In this document: positions 32,301 to 37,899 of the stretch, one piece after another
How the letters are laid out: each line of letters starts with the position of its first letter
Position numbering within the stretch: the first letter of the stretch is position 1
NCBI GenBank assembly: GCA_002314915.1
Contig: DCHU01000015.1
Coordinates: 1 to 37,899 of the forward strand
Source of the DNA: Caryophanales bacterium UBA1744
GTDB lineage: Bacteria; Bacillota_I; Bacilli_A; RFN20; CAG-826
DNA: 37,899 nucleotides
Direction: 5' to 3'
Program-made: the position numbers and the translations under genes
The notes under the pieces: generated by a model
Seen by the model: the letters and a program-made list of their open reading frames with translations, nothing else
What the model was told of the DNA's origin: nothing
The model's database searches: none

Positions 32301-32547
32301 TGCTTACAAAGGCGATGCCACAATGCAGGCGACAATCCGTGAATCGAATAAGGGGCTCTTATGGGTCTTCTCTCAGAGCAATCTCGTCAACAGATACAAT
32401 TCCACGACGAGAACGGTCTGGAACTTCACTTGGTGGAGAGGAGCCTACATGGGCGCAATAGGCGCAACCGCCGGAGCTGCGATTACCTTCGCCGTGCTAT
32501 ACGCTCTAAAGACCGTTGGAAAAAAGGGAGGAAGCGAAAATGAATAA
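29323..32547 (+). CDS. Membrane-anchored GH3 beta-glycosidase with inverted domain order
   Basis: 1,074 residues. An N-terminal hydrophobic segment (about residues 9-27) and a second near the C-terminus (about 1040-1062) anchor it. The alpha/beta sandwich domain comes first (AAEGCVLLKNENNSLPL, about 90-106), then a fibronectin-III-like domain (FTVNIKNTGSVDGKATAEIYGQ), and the TIM barrel last (GPGLNTHRTPYCGRNNEY, AAKHFAFNDLETNR, MTSFSKIGG). This is the reverse of ordinary GH3 but known from ruminal bacteria. The nucleophile is probably Asp944 in HGYAVTDIEDD, where most relatives have SDW. GGAG precedes the ATG. First of three genes; the stop overlaps the next start. Confidence 0.9.
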   Translation: MKRNISHGFLYAFSALATLSISVAVLMENYSQTIDSALGTHSTVIKAESGEGTESLYSAFKPSEDVLNKDGSGNSKALIQKAFDLDRKVAAEGCVLLKNENNSLPLAAGKKVTLFGIRSKYPLLGSNMGNPVYGGMLNLESALGTDNQTHWEKSSNRYSGGDKNWTNFTFDGGNLVINPTMSEAYELVKANRTGGVTPSYNENMSKPYNSTEATLLELEGAKSGFKSSFASYNDAAIVVVGRPGTEGMDYLPGSKGCASGSGATDPLGLTDTERDTIKLATDNFSNVVVLVNTTNQMEIDELKNNPKISSILYIGFPGAYGCLGVSDVITGKANPSGGANDIFVAANRSMPAAVNFGEYTFSNASSIARGKRSNHYVIESEGIYTGYRYYETRYEDCVLDRFEANSTKGAVASSGNWTYSQEVSYPFGYGLSYTTFERTLKGEPEIEYNVDTHVATMEFTVNIKNTGSVDGKATAEIYGQAPYEQYGIEKASVQLLGFEKSDVIKAGQEVDLKVKVDLQNLVSYDSNAVNPDGTKGTYVFESGDYYFTVANGSHDAINNILAKKGYTPALTSNRMDAEGNENACYKMNSSKAEALTNDFFSHSKTGQRISNQIPYADWNYYEDNAITHLSRSRWASTYPVEYTNLTAPNSMLDDLEGKYYTVKTDETPETVWDSEETNYKFYELFGASYDDPRLDQLASQMSLEEGMYFSLFGGPVFPSVESVGFQEAFLLENSGNGVVLKLKETKDTNAPWAIKDDDEYSLWSGQILPAAPLVASTFSHEVMEEVGEFMGIESLFTGISIIWGPGLNTHRTPYCGRNNEYYSEDPVLSGECALEASYGAQKYGCILAAKHFAFNDLETNRKGVAPFMTEQRAREIELRAYQIAVESSKYDKYDESGKIVEDTGLRGLMTSFSKIGGVECSCSRGMLTDILRNEWGFHGYAVTDIEDDMDLASQELYAGITGVDIRGAQSYYTTTTIDGKFANQVDGTTMNKDAYKGDATMQATIRESNKGLLWVFSQSNLVNRYNSTTRTVWNFTWWRGAYMGAIGATAGAAITFAVLYALKTVGKKGGSENE

Positions 32548-32962
32548 GATAAAACTAAATAAGTGTTCTTACTTATCGCTTGCAGCCCTCGTGTTCACCA
32601 TCGCAAGCCTAATCCTCATCTTGGTATCAAATGGAGTTGCGGGACATGGCTTTGCTAAATTTGGGGAAGTCGTTGCTTTGGCAATCATCTCTCCAATAGC
32701 CGTCTTGGCCACCGGAGCTCTCTCCGTGAAATTCGGGGGACACCACTTCGCTACAGTCATCGCAGGAGGTGTTGCAATCATCTTGATTACAGCAACGCTA
32801 GGCTCTATCATTTTCCAGCGCTCAGCTATGATTGCGGCGCAATTCACTTACGATAAGGTGAATCAAATAGGATGGAAAGCTCTTATTCCATCGCTTATCG
32901 CAATCGGGACATCTCTTATTGCAGATGTTGCCCTTATTACAGGTGCTTTCCTCAAGGATTAA
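32540..32962 (+). CDS. Small membrane protein of unknown function
   Basis: 140 residues from ATG 32540, preceded by GGGAGG; the start overlaps the end of the GH3 gene by eight bases, so translation is coupled. Four hydrophobic segments are visible (about residues 10-32, 40-62, 70-95 and 115-137) with few charges between. I recognise no family. Coupling suggests that it assists or anchors the GH3 enzyme, but this is inferred only from position. Confidence 0.75.
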   Translation: MNKIKLNKCSYLSLAALVFTIASLILILVSNGVAGHGFAKFGEVVALAIISPIAVLATGALSVKFGGHHFATVIAGGVAIILITATLGSIIFQRSAMIAAQFTYDKVNQIGWKALIPSLIAIGTSLIADVALITGAFLKD

Positions 32963-33005
32963 TACCTTGGGGTACAAATATTGTCATAAAAAGGGAGGAC
33001 ATAAT

Positions 33006-33743
33006 ATGAAAGCAAACAAATTATTGGTCGCTTTATCAGCTCTTGCGCTCGTCGGAGGCTTAGTTGCTTGCGGCGGAGGCGAAAAACCAGCTGAACCAAC
33101 AACATCAGAAGCTCCAGCTAACACATTAAGTTTTGACTTAAAGAGCAGCTTCTACAGCAACGACGCAAAAGCAGACATTGAATGCTACCTTAAGCTCAAC
33201 GCAGACTTAACAGCTGTTTTAAGCTTCAAGAACACATTCAACGGCAGCGGCGCAGTCACAACAATCTCTGACGGCACATGGAAGAACGATGGTTCCAAGC
33301 CAACAGAAGTCACACTCGGCGGCAACGAGCAGGGCGTCTTTGACGGATACGTCAAGTGCTACCTCGGCCTCAACGCTTCAGGCCTTCTCATCGCAGACGC
33401 AGATTCAGCTTTAATCAAAGTTGACTTCTACTATGACGAGACAAAGAAGCCAGCTGCTGAACCAGAAGTGGAAAAGGCAACAGTCACAGTCGGCACATAC
33501 GATCACGTCACAAAGGTCGAAATCTATGACTACTCATTCACAGCAGGCCCATCACTTGCTGCAGACAACAAGGTCACAGTTGGAAACTTCATCGCAGTTA
33601 AGCTCGAACTGGAGACAGGTTGGGCAGTCTCAGCAGTTAAGCTCGGCGAGAAAGACACAACTCTCCAGGGCGGCATGTATTGTGCAAAAGCAGATTCAGC
33701 AATTGAATACGCACTTACAATCACCGTCGAAGCTGCTGCTTAA
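33006..33743 (+). CDS. Lipoprotein of unknown function
   Basis: 245 residues from ATG 33006, chosen for GGGAGG eight bases upstream; a frame open from 32919 has no start signal. The signal peptide ends in the lipobox GGLVACGGG. Two parts follow: residues about 40-145 with beta-rich sequence (LSFDLKSSFYS, AVLSFKNTFNGSG) and about 160-245 (VTVGTYDHVTKVEIYDYSF), joined by a proline/glutamate linker (KKPAAEPEVEK). Codon choice is unusually uniform (mostly ACA, GCA, GTC), suggesting high expression. 43 bases after the membrane protein, likely the same operon. No fold recognised. Confidence 0.82.
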   Translation: MKANKLLVALSALALVGGLVACGGGEKPAEPTTSEAPANTLSFDLKSSFYSNDAKADIECYLKLNADLTAVLSFKNTFNGSGAVTTISDGTWKNDGSKPTEVTLGGNEQGVFDGYVKCYLGLNASGLLIADADSALIKVDFYYDETKKPAAEPEVEKATVTVGTYDHVTKVEIYDYSFTAGPSLAADNKVTVGNFIAVKLELETGWAVSAVKLGEKDTTLQGGMYCAKADSAIEYALTITVEAAA

Positions 33744-33770
33744 TTGTCAATTAAATAATTAGGCACAAGA

Positions 33771-33806
33771 AAAAGCCTCCTTAGAGCGTTCTAGGGAGGT
33801 TTTATT
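33771..33806. terminator. Bidirectional intrinsic terminator, lipoprotein / trmL
   Basis: CCTCC-t-TAGA-gcgt-TCTA-g-GGAGG with TTTTATT on the right and AAAAAG on the left, serving both converging genes. Confidence 0.85.
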
Positions 33807-34308
33807 GTTTCCAATGTAATTGTTTGAGTTGCCCTTCTTCTTGAAGCCCAGAGAAGTCGTTTTGACGATATGCCTCATATGCTGCAATTGCAACGGTGTT
33901 TGAGAGGTTAAGGGATCTGAGCCCTTCTCTCATCGGCATTCTAAGGCAATATTCCTCATGGTCGACCAAAACCTGTTCAGGGATGCCTTTTGTTTCTTTG
34001 CCGAACATGAGATAGACATCGCTTGGATATGGAACTTGGTCATATCTGTGTTTCGCTTTCTTACTAAAGTAATACACGAGAGCGTCTGGATGCTTAGCGT
34101 AGAAATCCTCGATATTCTCGTAGTAATAGATATCAAGTTTGTCCCAATAATCGAGGCCCGCACGTTTGAGATGCTTGTCATCAATGACGAATCCGAGAGG
34201 CTTAATGAGGTGCAGGCTTGCTCCTAATGCGGCGCAGGTTCTAGCGATATTGCCTGTGTTCTGTGGGATTTCAGGCTCATGTAATACGATGTTGATGTGA
34301 AATGACAT
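33802..34308 (-). CDS. trmL: tRNA (cytidine/uridine-34-2'-O)-methyltransferase TrmL
   Basis: 168 residues, SPOUT methyltransferase. EPEIPQNTGNIARTCAAL (about residues 11-28), LMFGKETKGIPE (about 102-113) and the knot-forming MREGLRSLNLSNTVAIAAYE (about 127-146) are the standard TrmL blocks. It 2'-O-methylates the wobble base of tRNA-Leu isoacceptors. Single gene, converging on the lipoprotein. Confidence 0.94.
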   Translation of the reverse strand: MSFHINIVLHEPEIPQNTGNIARTCAALGASLHLIKPLGFVIDDKHLKRAGLDYWDKLDIYYYENIEDFYAKHPDALVYYFSKKAKHRYDQVPYPSDVYLMFGKETKGIPEQVLVDHEEYCLRMPMREGLRSLNLSNTVAIAAYEAYRQNDFSGLQEEGQLKQLHWKQ

Positions 34309-34489
34309 GGCAATATTTTAACGCATAAATTTGAAAATATGTCTATGTGTTTAATAATATAGTATTTATCGTTTGTTTTTATTACCTTTTTTGTTATGTG
34401 TTGTGAAAAATAAGCCTTTGGTGACACATAACTCTTGCAATGGGTGAAAAAGTGGCAAAAAATCTAGTCATCACATAAAGGAGATCCTT

Positions 34490-34981
34490 ATGGAAGCAAT
34501 TAAAGAATTCTTTGCAAATCTCGGACCTGGCGGAATAGCGGGCATAGTCGCAGGCGTCATAGTCGTCATACTTATCATCATCGCCCTCGTTAACAGAAAC
34601 AACGCGATCGGAAGGACAATCGGCAACATCTTATGGCTCATCTGCGGTGGTCTTGAATGGGGCTTGGTCATGCTTGCGGTCGGCATCGTATGCTGCGTCA
34701 CAATCCTCTTCATCCCCGTCGGCATCCAGTACATCAAACTCGCAGGATTCGTCTTATGGCCATTCGGAAAAGACACGGAGTTCACAAAGCCATCTGGCTT
34801 CAAGACATTCTTGAATGTCGTTTGGGCAATCCTCGCTGGTTGGGAGTTGTTCTTAAGCTACTCATTGACCGCGCTTATCTGCGCTATCACAATCGTCGGC
34901 ATCCCATTCGCAAAGATCTATTGGAGAATCGCAAAGTTCATGTTCTTACCACTCGGAAGAACGTTCATAAAGATTCAATAA
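34490..34981 (+). CDS. YccF-domain inner membrane protein
   Basis: 163 residues. An N-terminal membrane segment (about residues 12-34) is followed by two YccF-like repeats, each with GNILWLICGGLEWG / LNVVWAILAGWELF and a TILFIPVGIQYIKLAGFVLWPFG / TIVGIPFAKIYWRIA segment ending in PFG or PLG. Four or five membrane spans. YccF proteins are uncharacterised. AAGGAG lies six bases before the ATG. Monocistronic. Confidence 0.88.
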   Translation: MEAIKEFFANLGPGGIAGIVAGVIVVILIIIALVNRNNAIGRTIGNILWLICGGLEWGLVMLAVGIVCCVTILFIPVGIQYIKLAGFVLWPFGKDTEFTKPSGFKTFLNVVWAILAGWELFLSYSLTALICAITIVGIPFAKIYWRIAKFMFLPLGRTFIKIQ

Positions 34982-34987
34982 GTCTTA

Positions 34988-35015
34988 AGCCCACTTAAAA
35001 GAGTGGGTTTTCTTT
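34988..35015 (+). terminator. Intrinsic terminator after the YccF gene
   Basis: CCCACT-taaa-AGAGTGGG followed by TTTTCTTTT. Confidence 0.85.
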
Positions 35016-35040
35016 TGCCCTTTAGAGTACAATTAGTCCC

Positions 35041-35988
35041 ATGAAAGTCTACTTTGCCCCATTAGAAAGCATTACGGTATACACATTGAGGAACTGCTTC
35101 GAGAAGCATTTCTCCGGCGTAGACCGCTATTACATCCCATTCCTCTCTCCTATGGGTGAAGGCAGATTAATAAATAAGTGTGAGAGGGATATCCTCCCTG
35201 AGAACAATGATATAGGAAAGGAAATAGTACCTCAGATAATCTCCAATGATGTTGAATCCACTTTATCTTTGATAAATAGGCTTGCCTCTCTTGGATATAA
35301 AGAGGTCAACCTAAACTTTGGATGCCCATCTGGAACCGTGACCGCTAAAGAAAAAGGTTCGGGCATATTGAGGAACCTCGAGAGACTTGATAACTATCTA
35401 AAAGGCGTGACAGAAGGAAGCCCTATACCGGTTTCCGTCAAGACACGCATCGGTTGGTGGGATCCTGGTGAGTTCGACGCAATACTTGAGATATTCAACA
35501 AGTATCCACTGAAAGAGTTGATAATCCATCCAAGAACCGCAAAGGAAATGTACTCGGGTCCACTACACTTGGATGTGTTAGACGGTTTGGATAAGAAAAC
35601 AAATATCCCTGTTGTCATTAACGGAGAGATTAAGACTAAAGAAGACATCGAGTACCTAGAGAAGAGATTCCCGTTCATAAACGCGGTCATGATAGGAAGA
35701 GGATTCCTTGAGACCCCTGACATGTTGATGGGTGAGGATGAAGACACTAGACGTGAGGCAATTAAGGCCTATGTCCATGAACTGTCTGAGACATATATCC
35801 TTGAAAGAGGATGGAAGAACGGATCATTTGGAGTCAAAGAGATATGGAGCTATATCCATAAGAGGTTTGACTTATCGGACAAGGACAAGAAAGCGTTGTT
35901 CAAAGAGAAGGATTTGAACTCCTTCAGGATGTTAGAAGATAAGATACTGAGTCTTCCGTTCAAAAAAGTTCAAAACACATTTAGGTAA
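35041..35988 (+). CDS. dus: tRNA-dihydrouridine synthase
   Basis: 315 residues. FMN TIM barrel reducing uridines in tRNA D-loops. VNLNFGCPSGTVTAKEKGSG (about residues 89-108) includes the catalytic cysteine; VSVKTRIGWWD and IIHPRTAKEMYSGP carry FMN and tRNA contacts, and VINGEIKTKED the phosphate-binding end. No Shine-Dalgarno sequence precedes the ATG; TACAAT ends eight bases before it, so the mRNA may be leaderless. More AGG/ATA codons than neighbouring genes. Confidence 0.93.
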   Translation: MKVYFAPLESITVYTLRNCFEKHFSGVDRYYIPFLSPMGEGRLINKCERDILPENNDIGKEIVPQIISNDVESTLSLINRLASLGYKEVNLNFGCPSGTVTAKEKGSGILRNLERLDNYLKGVTEGSPIPVSVKTRIGWWDPGEFDAILEIFNKYPLKELIIHPRTAKEMYSGPLHLDVLDGLDKKTNIPVVINGEIKTKEDIEYLEKRFPFINAVMIGRGFLETPDMLMGEDEDTRREAIKAYVHELSETYILERGWKNGSFGVKEIWSYIHKRFDLSDKDKKALFKEKDLNSFRMLEDKILSLPFKKVQNTFR

Positions 35989-35993
35989 CAAAA

Positions 35994-36019
35994 AGGCTCG
36001 TAACTATCGAGTCTTTTTT
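35994..36019 (+). terminator. Intrinsic terminator after dus
   Basis: GGCTCG pairs with CGAGTC around TAACTAT, then a run of T. Confidence 0.8.
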
Positions 36020-36072
36020 AATTTCATAATATAAAGTTCGCAAAAGTCGAAGGGAAAAAACAAATTTCTCGG

Positions 36073-36089
36073 TATTTATTAGTGGAGGG
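36073..36089 (+). repeat. Conserved block, unit D (opposite orientation)
   Basis: TATTTATTAGTGGAGGG, as in units A-C, preceded by the shared GGGAAAAA. The left stem arm (CTCCTC) is not kept, so the core may be promoter plus Shine-Dalgarno rather than a hairpin. Confidence 0.78.
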
Positions 36090-36096
36090 CATCATC

Positions 36097-36207
36097 ATGT
36101 CATGTCTCCTAAGAACCCCTCCAGTACCCTTCGAAATGTTGAAAGGAATGCGGCTGTATGTCGGATATGATAATCCTTTTGGTTATCATTCTCTTGATAC
36201 TAGTTGA
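36097..36207 (+). CDS. Leader ORF overlapping peptide, unit D
   Basis: 36 codons, ATG seven bases after GGAGGG. Start-to-start distance to the peptide is 61 bases, the same +1 frame as the other units; ends in DTS within the peptide gene. Confidence 0.48.
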   Translation: MSCLLRTPPVPFEMLKGMRLYVGYDNPFGYHSLDTS

Positions 36208-36229
36208 GCTAGGAAACAAAAAGAAGTAG
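36158..36229 (+). CDS. Small hydrophobic peptide, unit D (type I toxin-like)
   Basis: 23 residues beginning MSDMIILLVIILLILVEL and ending GNKKK; a start at 36167 would give 20 residues, matching the other units better. One aliphatic membrane helix with a lysine tail. AAAGGA lies ten bases before the first ATG. About 15 kb from the tandem array and on the other strand, so the unit has spread or been duplicated as a whole. Confidence 0.66.
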   Translation: MSDMIILLVIILLILVELGNKKK

Positions 36230-36258
36230 GTGATTCCTACTCCTGAGTTCCGATGCTC
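36218..36258 (-). ncRNA. Short antisense RNA, unit D
   Basis: Predicted RNA of about 41 bases on the minus strand ending in AGTAGG-aatca-CCTACT and TTCTTTTTG. The terminator stem covers the peptide stop codon. A CTGAG/CTCAG hairpin lies at its 5' end. Confidence 0.62.
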
Positions 36259-36264
36259 AGTAGT

Positions 36265-36293
36265 AGTATAGTCCTATCCTCCCTACATGACAA
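36265..36293 (-). promoter_or_regulatory. Promoter of antisense RNA, unit D
   Basis: Minus strand TTGTCA, 17-base spacer, TATACT. Confidence 0.7.
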
Positions 36294-36305
36294 GGGGAAG
36301 GGAGG

Positions 36306-36340
36306 AACCGGATGAGGCACATCGGCTTTGTCCGGTTTTC
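36306..36340 (+). terminator. Terminator of the unit D sense mRNA
   Basis: AACCGGA pairs with TCCGGTT, enclosing a smaller GATG/CATC hairpin, followed by TTCTT. About 75 bases after the peptide stop. Confidence 0.65.
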
Positions 36341-36395
36341 TTACGCTTTTTCGTGGTTTTTTGAAAAACAACCATTTCTCATCTATATATTAGCG

Positions 36396-36436
36396 GAAAG
36401 AAAAAGGACCGTTTCTCAATGAGAATTGGTCCATTT
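36396..36436 (-). terminator. Intrinsic terminator of the ABC transporter operon
   Basis: Minus strand GGACC-aa-TTCTC-att-GAGAA-ac-GGTCC followed by TTTTTCTTT. Confidence 0.82.
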
Positions 36437-36438
36437 CA

Positions 36439-37104
36439 TCATAAGTCGACTTTCTGGAAAGCCCTGCCTCCGAGGTAGTTCGCTAGAGCGGAGAATCCGA
36501 AGAATCCCAAGAGTCCAGCTGCCAAAATTCCGAGGTTTACGCCTAATGATGCCATATTCGTGAGGTTATTGATGAATTCAGCGAGTCCCGGCACTCCCAT
36601 GAAGATGGCGGTGATGATGCCCATATAGATCATGCAAGCGAACATGCTCACCAACTGAGCGGCCGCATTCTTTGTTCCAGGCTTCTTGTAATACCAAGGG
36701 ACATAGATGAGGTTGAACATGCCGAACATCAAGAGGATGAATCCGAATAAAGCAGGATTAACTCCGAGTTCTGGATAGACGTCTTCTGCTGGCATAACAC
36801 CTGTTTCCCAAAGTTTTAAGATAGCGAATGGGATTGACCAGATGACTGATACCAATTCAAGGAAGCACATCAAGAGGACTTTGCCTTTGACTACGTCCTT
36901 CTTCTTCACAGGGAGGATTGAGGTGTATAAGAGGTCTCTATTCGCGATCGCGATAGGGAATAGAGGCATAAAGCCTGCGATTACGTAAACGTAAGAAACC
37001 ATGACAGGCCAACTTGGGATGACAATCATCATCGAGAGAGCGATGAATATCCATGTTTGGGTTGGGACACACAGTTTTATTTCTTTAAAAAGGAGATTCT
37101 TCAT
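36439..37104 (-). CDS. ABC-2 type transporter permease
   Basis: 221 residues from ATG 37104 with AAGGGG eight bases upstream; a TTG six codons earlier is less likely. Six hydrophobic segments, N-terminus MKNLLFKEIKLCVPTQTWIF, and NRDLLYTSILPVKKKDVVKGK after the second pair, where the conserved LLYTSILPVKKKDVV segment resembles the ABC2_membrane_5 family. The gene overlaps the end of its ATPase gene by 20 bases. Substrate unknown. Confidence 0.86.
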   Translation of the reverse strand: MKNLLFKEIKLCVPTQTWIFIALSMMIVIPSWPVMVSYVYVIAGFMPLFPIAIANRDLLYTSILPVKKKDVVKGKVLLMCFLELVSVIWSIPFAILKLWETGVMPAEDVYPELGVNPALFGFILLMFGMFNLIYVPWYYKKPGTKNAAAQLVSMFACMIYMGIITAIFMGVPGLAEFINNLTNMASLGVNLGILAAGLLGFFGFSALANYLGGRAFQKVDL

Positions 37105-37899
37105 CTTCAGCACCCCTTTCAATATATAACATTATGTCTTCTAAGCTCGCTTCAGAAACCGTGTAGTTAGTGAAGTCCGCTTTATATTCAGCAGGAATGG
37201 TTCCTGCGAACTTGCCGTTGTGTTCTCTATAGTGGCCAATCTTATCCTTGAGGTTTAATGGGAGGTCTTTGTCCTCTCCCTCTACCTTAAGGTAGCCTTT
37301 CTTGAACTCTTCGGATGTTGATGCGGCCACAATCTTTCCTTTCTGGATGTAGACGATGTCGTCTGCGCACTTCTCAAGGTCAGAGATAACGTGGGTTGAG
37401 AAGATGATTGTCGTGCCTTTGGATTTTGCTATCTTCATGAAGCAATCCAAAACCTCATCACGTGAGACTGGATCGAGTCCAGATGTTGGTTCGTCGAGGA
37501 TTAAGAGTTTTGCTCCATGGCTGAGGGCCACTGCTAATCCGTATTTAACCTTCATACCGTTAGATAACTCTTTAACTTTCTTCTCTTCATCGAGTTCGAA
37601 GTACTTGAGCCACTTTCTATATAACTCTTCATCCCAGTTGGAATAGAAGGTTTTGGTGACACTTGTTAAGGTCTTGATCTTTGTCCCTGGATAGTAGTCG
37701 ATGCCGCCGAACAAGAGTCCGATGTCGTTCTTGATATCCATCTCATCCTTTTTAACGGACTTGCCATTAAAGATGATTGAGCCTTCATCAATCTCAATTA
37801 AGCCATAAATGGCTTTCATTGTGGTTGTTTTGCCTGCTCCGTTACGGCCGATGAATCCGATGATTCTTCCTTCATCCGCGTGGAATGTGACGTGATCTA
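37085..37899 (-). CDS. ABC transporter ATP-binding protein (partial, N-terminus beyond right edge)
   Basis: The frame is open to the window end, about 271 codons visible; the ATG at 37819 is internal, since Walker A GFIGRNGAGKTTT lies just upstream of it. The signature ELSNGMKVKYGLAVAL, Walker B KLLILDEPTSGLD and the switch histidine IIFSTHV follow in order. The C-terminal part (about 70 residues) is typical of BcrA/EcsA-like exporters of antibiotics or peptides. Only about 30-40 N-terminal residues should be missing. Paired with the permease at 36439. Confidence 0.93.
   Translation of the reverse strand, partial: DHVTFHADEGRIIGFIGRNGAGKTTTMKAIYGLIEIDEGSIIFNGKSVKKDEMDIKNDIGLLFGGIDYYPGTKIKTLTSVTKTFYSNWDEELYRKWLKYFELDEEKKVKELSNGMKVKYGLAVALSHGAKLLILDEPTSGLDPVSRDEVLDCFMKIAKSKGTTIIFSTHVISDLEKCADDIVYIQKGKIVAASTSEEFKKGYLKVEGEDKDLPLNLKDKIGHYREHNGKFAGTIPAEYKADFTNYTVSEASLEDIMLYIERGAEDEESPF

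Noticed and set aside
37085..37819. ABC ATPase starting at the ATG at 37819
   Set aside because: Walker A lies upstream of this codon and the frame stays open to the window edge, so the true start is outside.
1..37899. Mycoplasma-type genetic code (TGA as Trp)
   Set aside because: larA ends in TGA at a sensible place directly before the next start, and tryptophans throughout are TGG.
1..37899. CRISPR arrays, transposases, integrases or prophage genes
   Set aside because: None recognised. The repeated blocks at 20509-21154 are too irregularly spaced and too different between copies for a CRISPR array, and they carry genes and promoters.

Overview
The window looks like the chromosome of a host-associated, fermentative Bacillota (class Bacilli side, possibly one of the uncultured gut orders near the Mollicutes such as RF39/RFN20; this placement is an inference). 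Pointers are the clostridial/Bacilli-type long PurL, the PurO-like IMP cyclohydrolase paired with a stand-alone AICAR transformylase, lipoproteins with the VACG lipobox, GH2/GH3 glycosidases, GGAGG ribosome binding sites and an initiator tRNA with A29:U41. TGA is used as a stop (for example in larA), so the standard code applies.

Layout. 1-10743 (minus strand) is a purine operon in transcription order purE-purF-purM-purN-purO-purB-purH(AICARFT only)-purD-purL; purL runs off the left edge. It is preceded by a ZTP-type riboswitch whose last conserved GGGC also forms the first arm of an intrinsic terminator, so accumulation of the AICAR-derived alarmone should switch the operon on. No purC or purK lies in the window. 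Reading rightward on the plus strand follow a PurF paralogue that has lost the glutaminase cysteine, a COG2509-type flavoprotein and purA, whose ribosome binding site is built into a terminator-like hairpin. Then come a large minus-strand lipoprotein that carries modules resembling EF-Tu domains II and III, an initiator tRNA gene and a Na+/Ca2+-exchanger-type antiporter.

20170-21160 has no conventional gene. It holds three tandem copies (minus strand) of what appears to be a type I toxin-antitoxin-like unit; a fourth copy is at 36070-36345 on the plus strand. Each unit has a conserved block with a strong Shine-Dalgarno sequence, a 32-36 codon leader ORF, a 20-23 residue hydrophobic peptide with a charged C-terminus that overlaps the leader in the +1 frame, and, on the opposite strand, a strong promoter driving a very short RNA that ends in an intrinsic terminator at or near the peptide's stop codon. 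This is the best candidate for an undescribed system here. A densely structured, geneless stretch (20171-20310) lies next to it.

21210-29122 is catabolic: a serine esterase, a GH2 beta-galactosidase and, on the minus strand, an operon of malic enzyme, a LarA-family nickel-dependent racemase, a histidine phosphatase and an esterase; the first two suggest use of D-/L-malate or a related hydroxy acid. 29323-33743 is a plus-strand operon with a membrane-anchored GH3 enzyme of inverted domain order, a small membrane protein and a lipoprotein. 33802-37899 holds trmL, a YccF protein, a tRNA-dihydrouridine synthase, the fourth peptide unit and a two-gene ABC transporter cut by the right edge.
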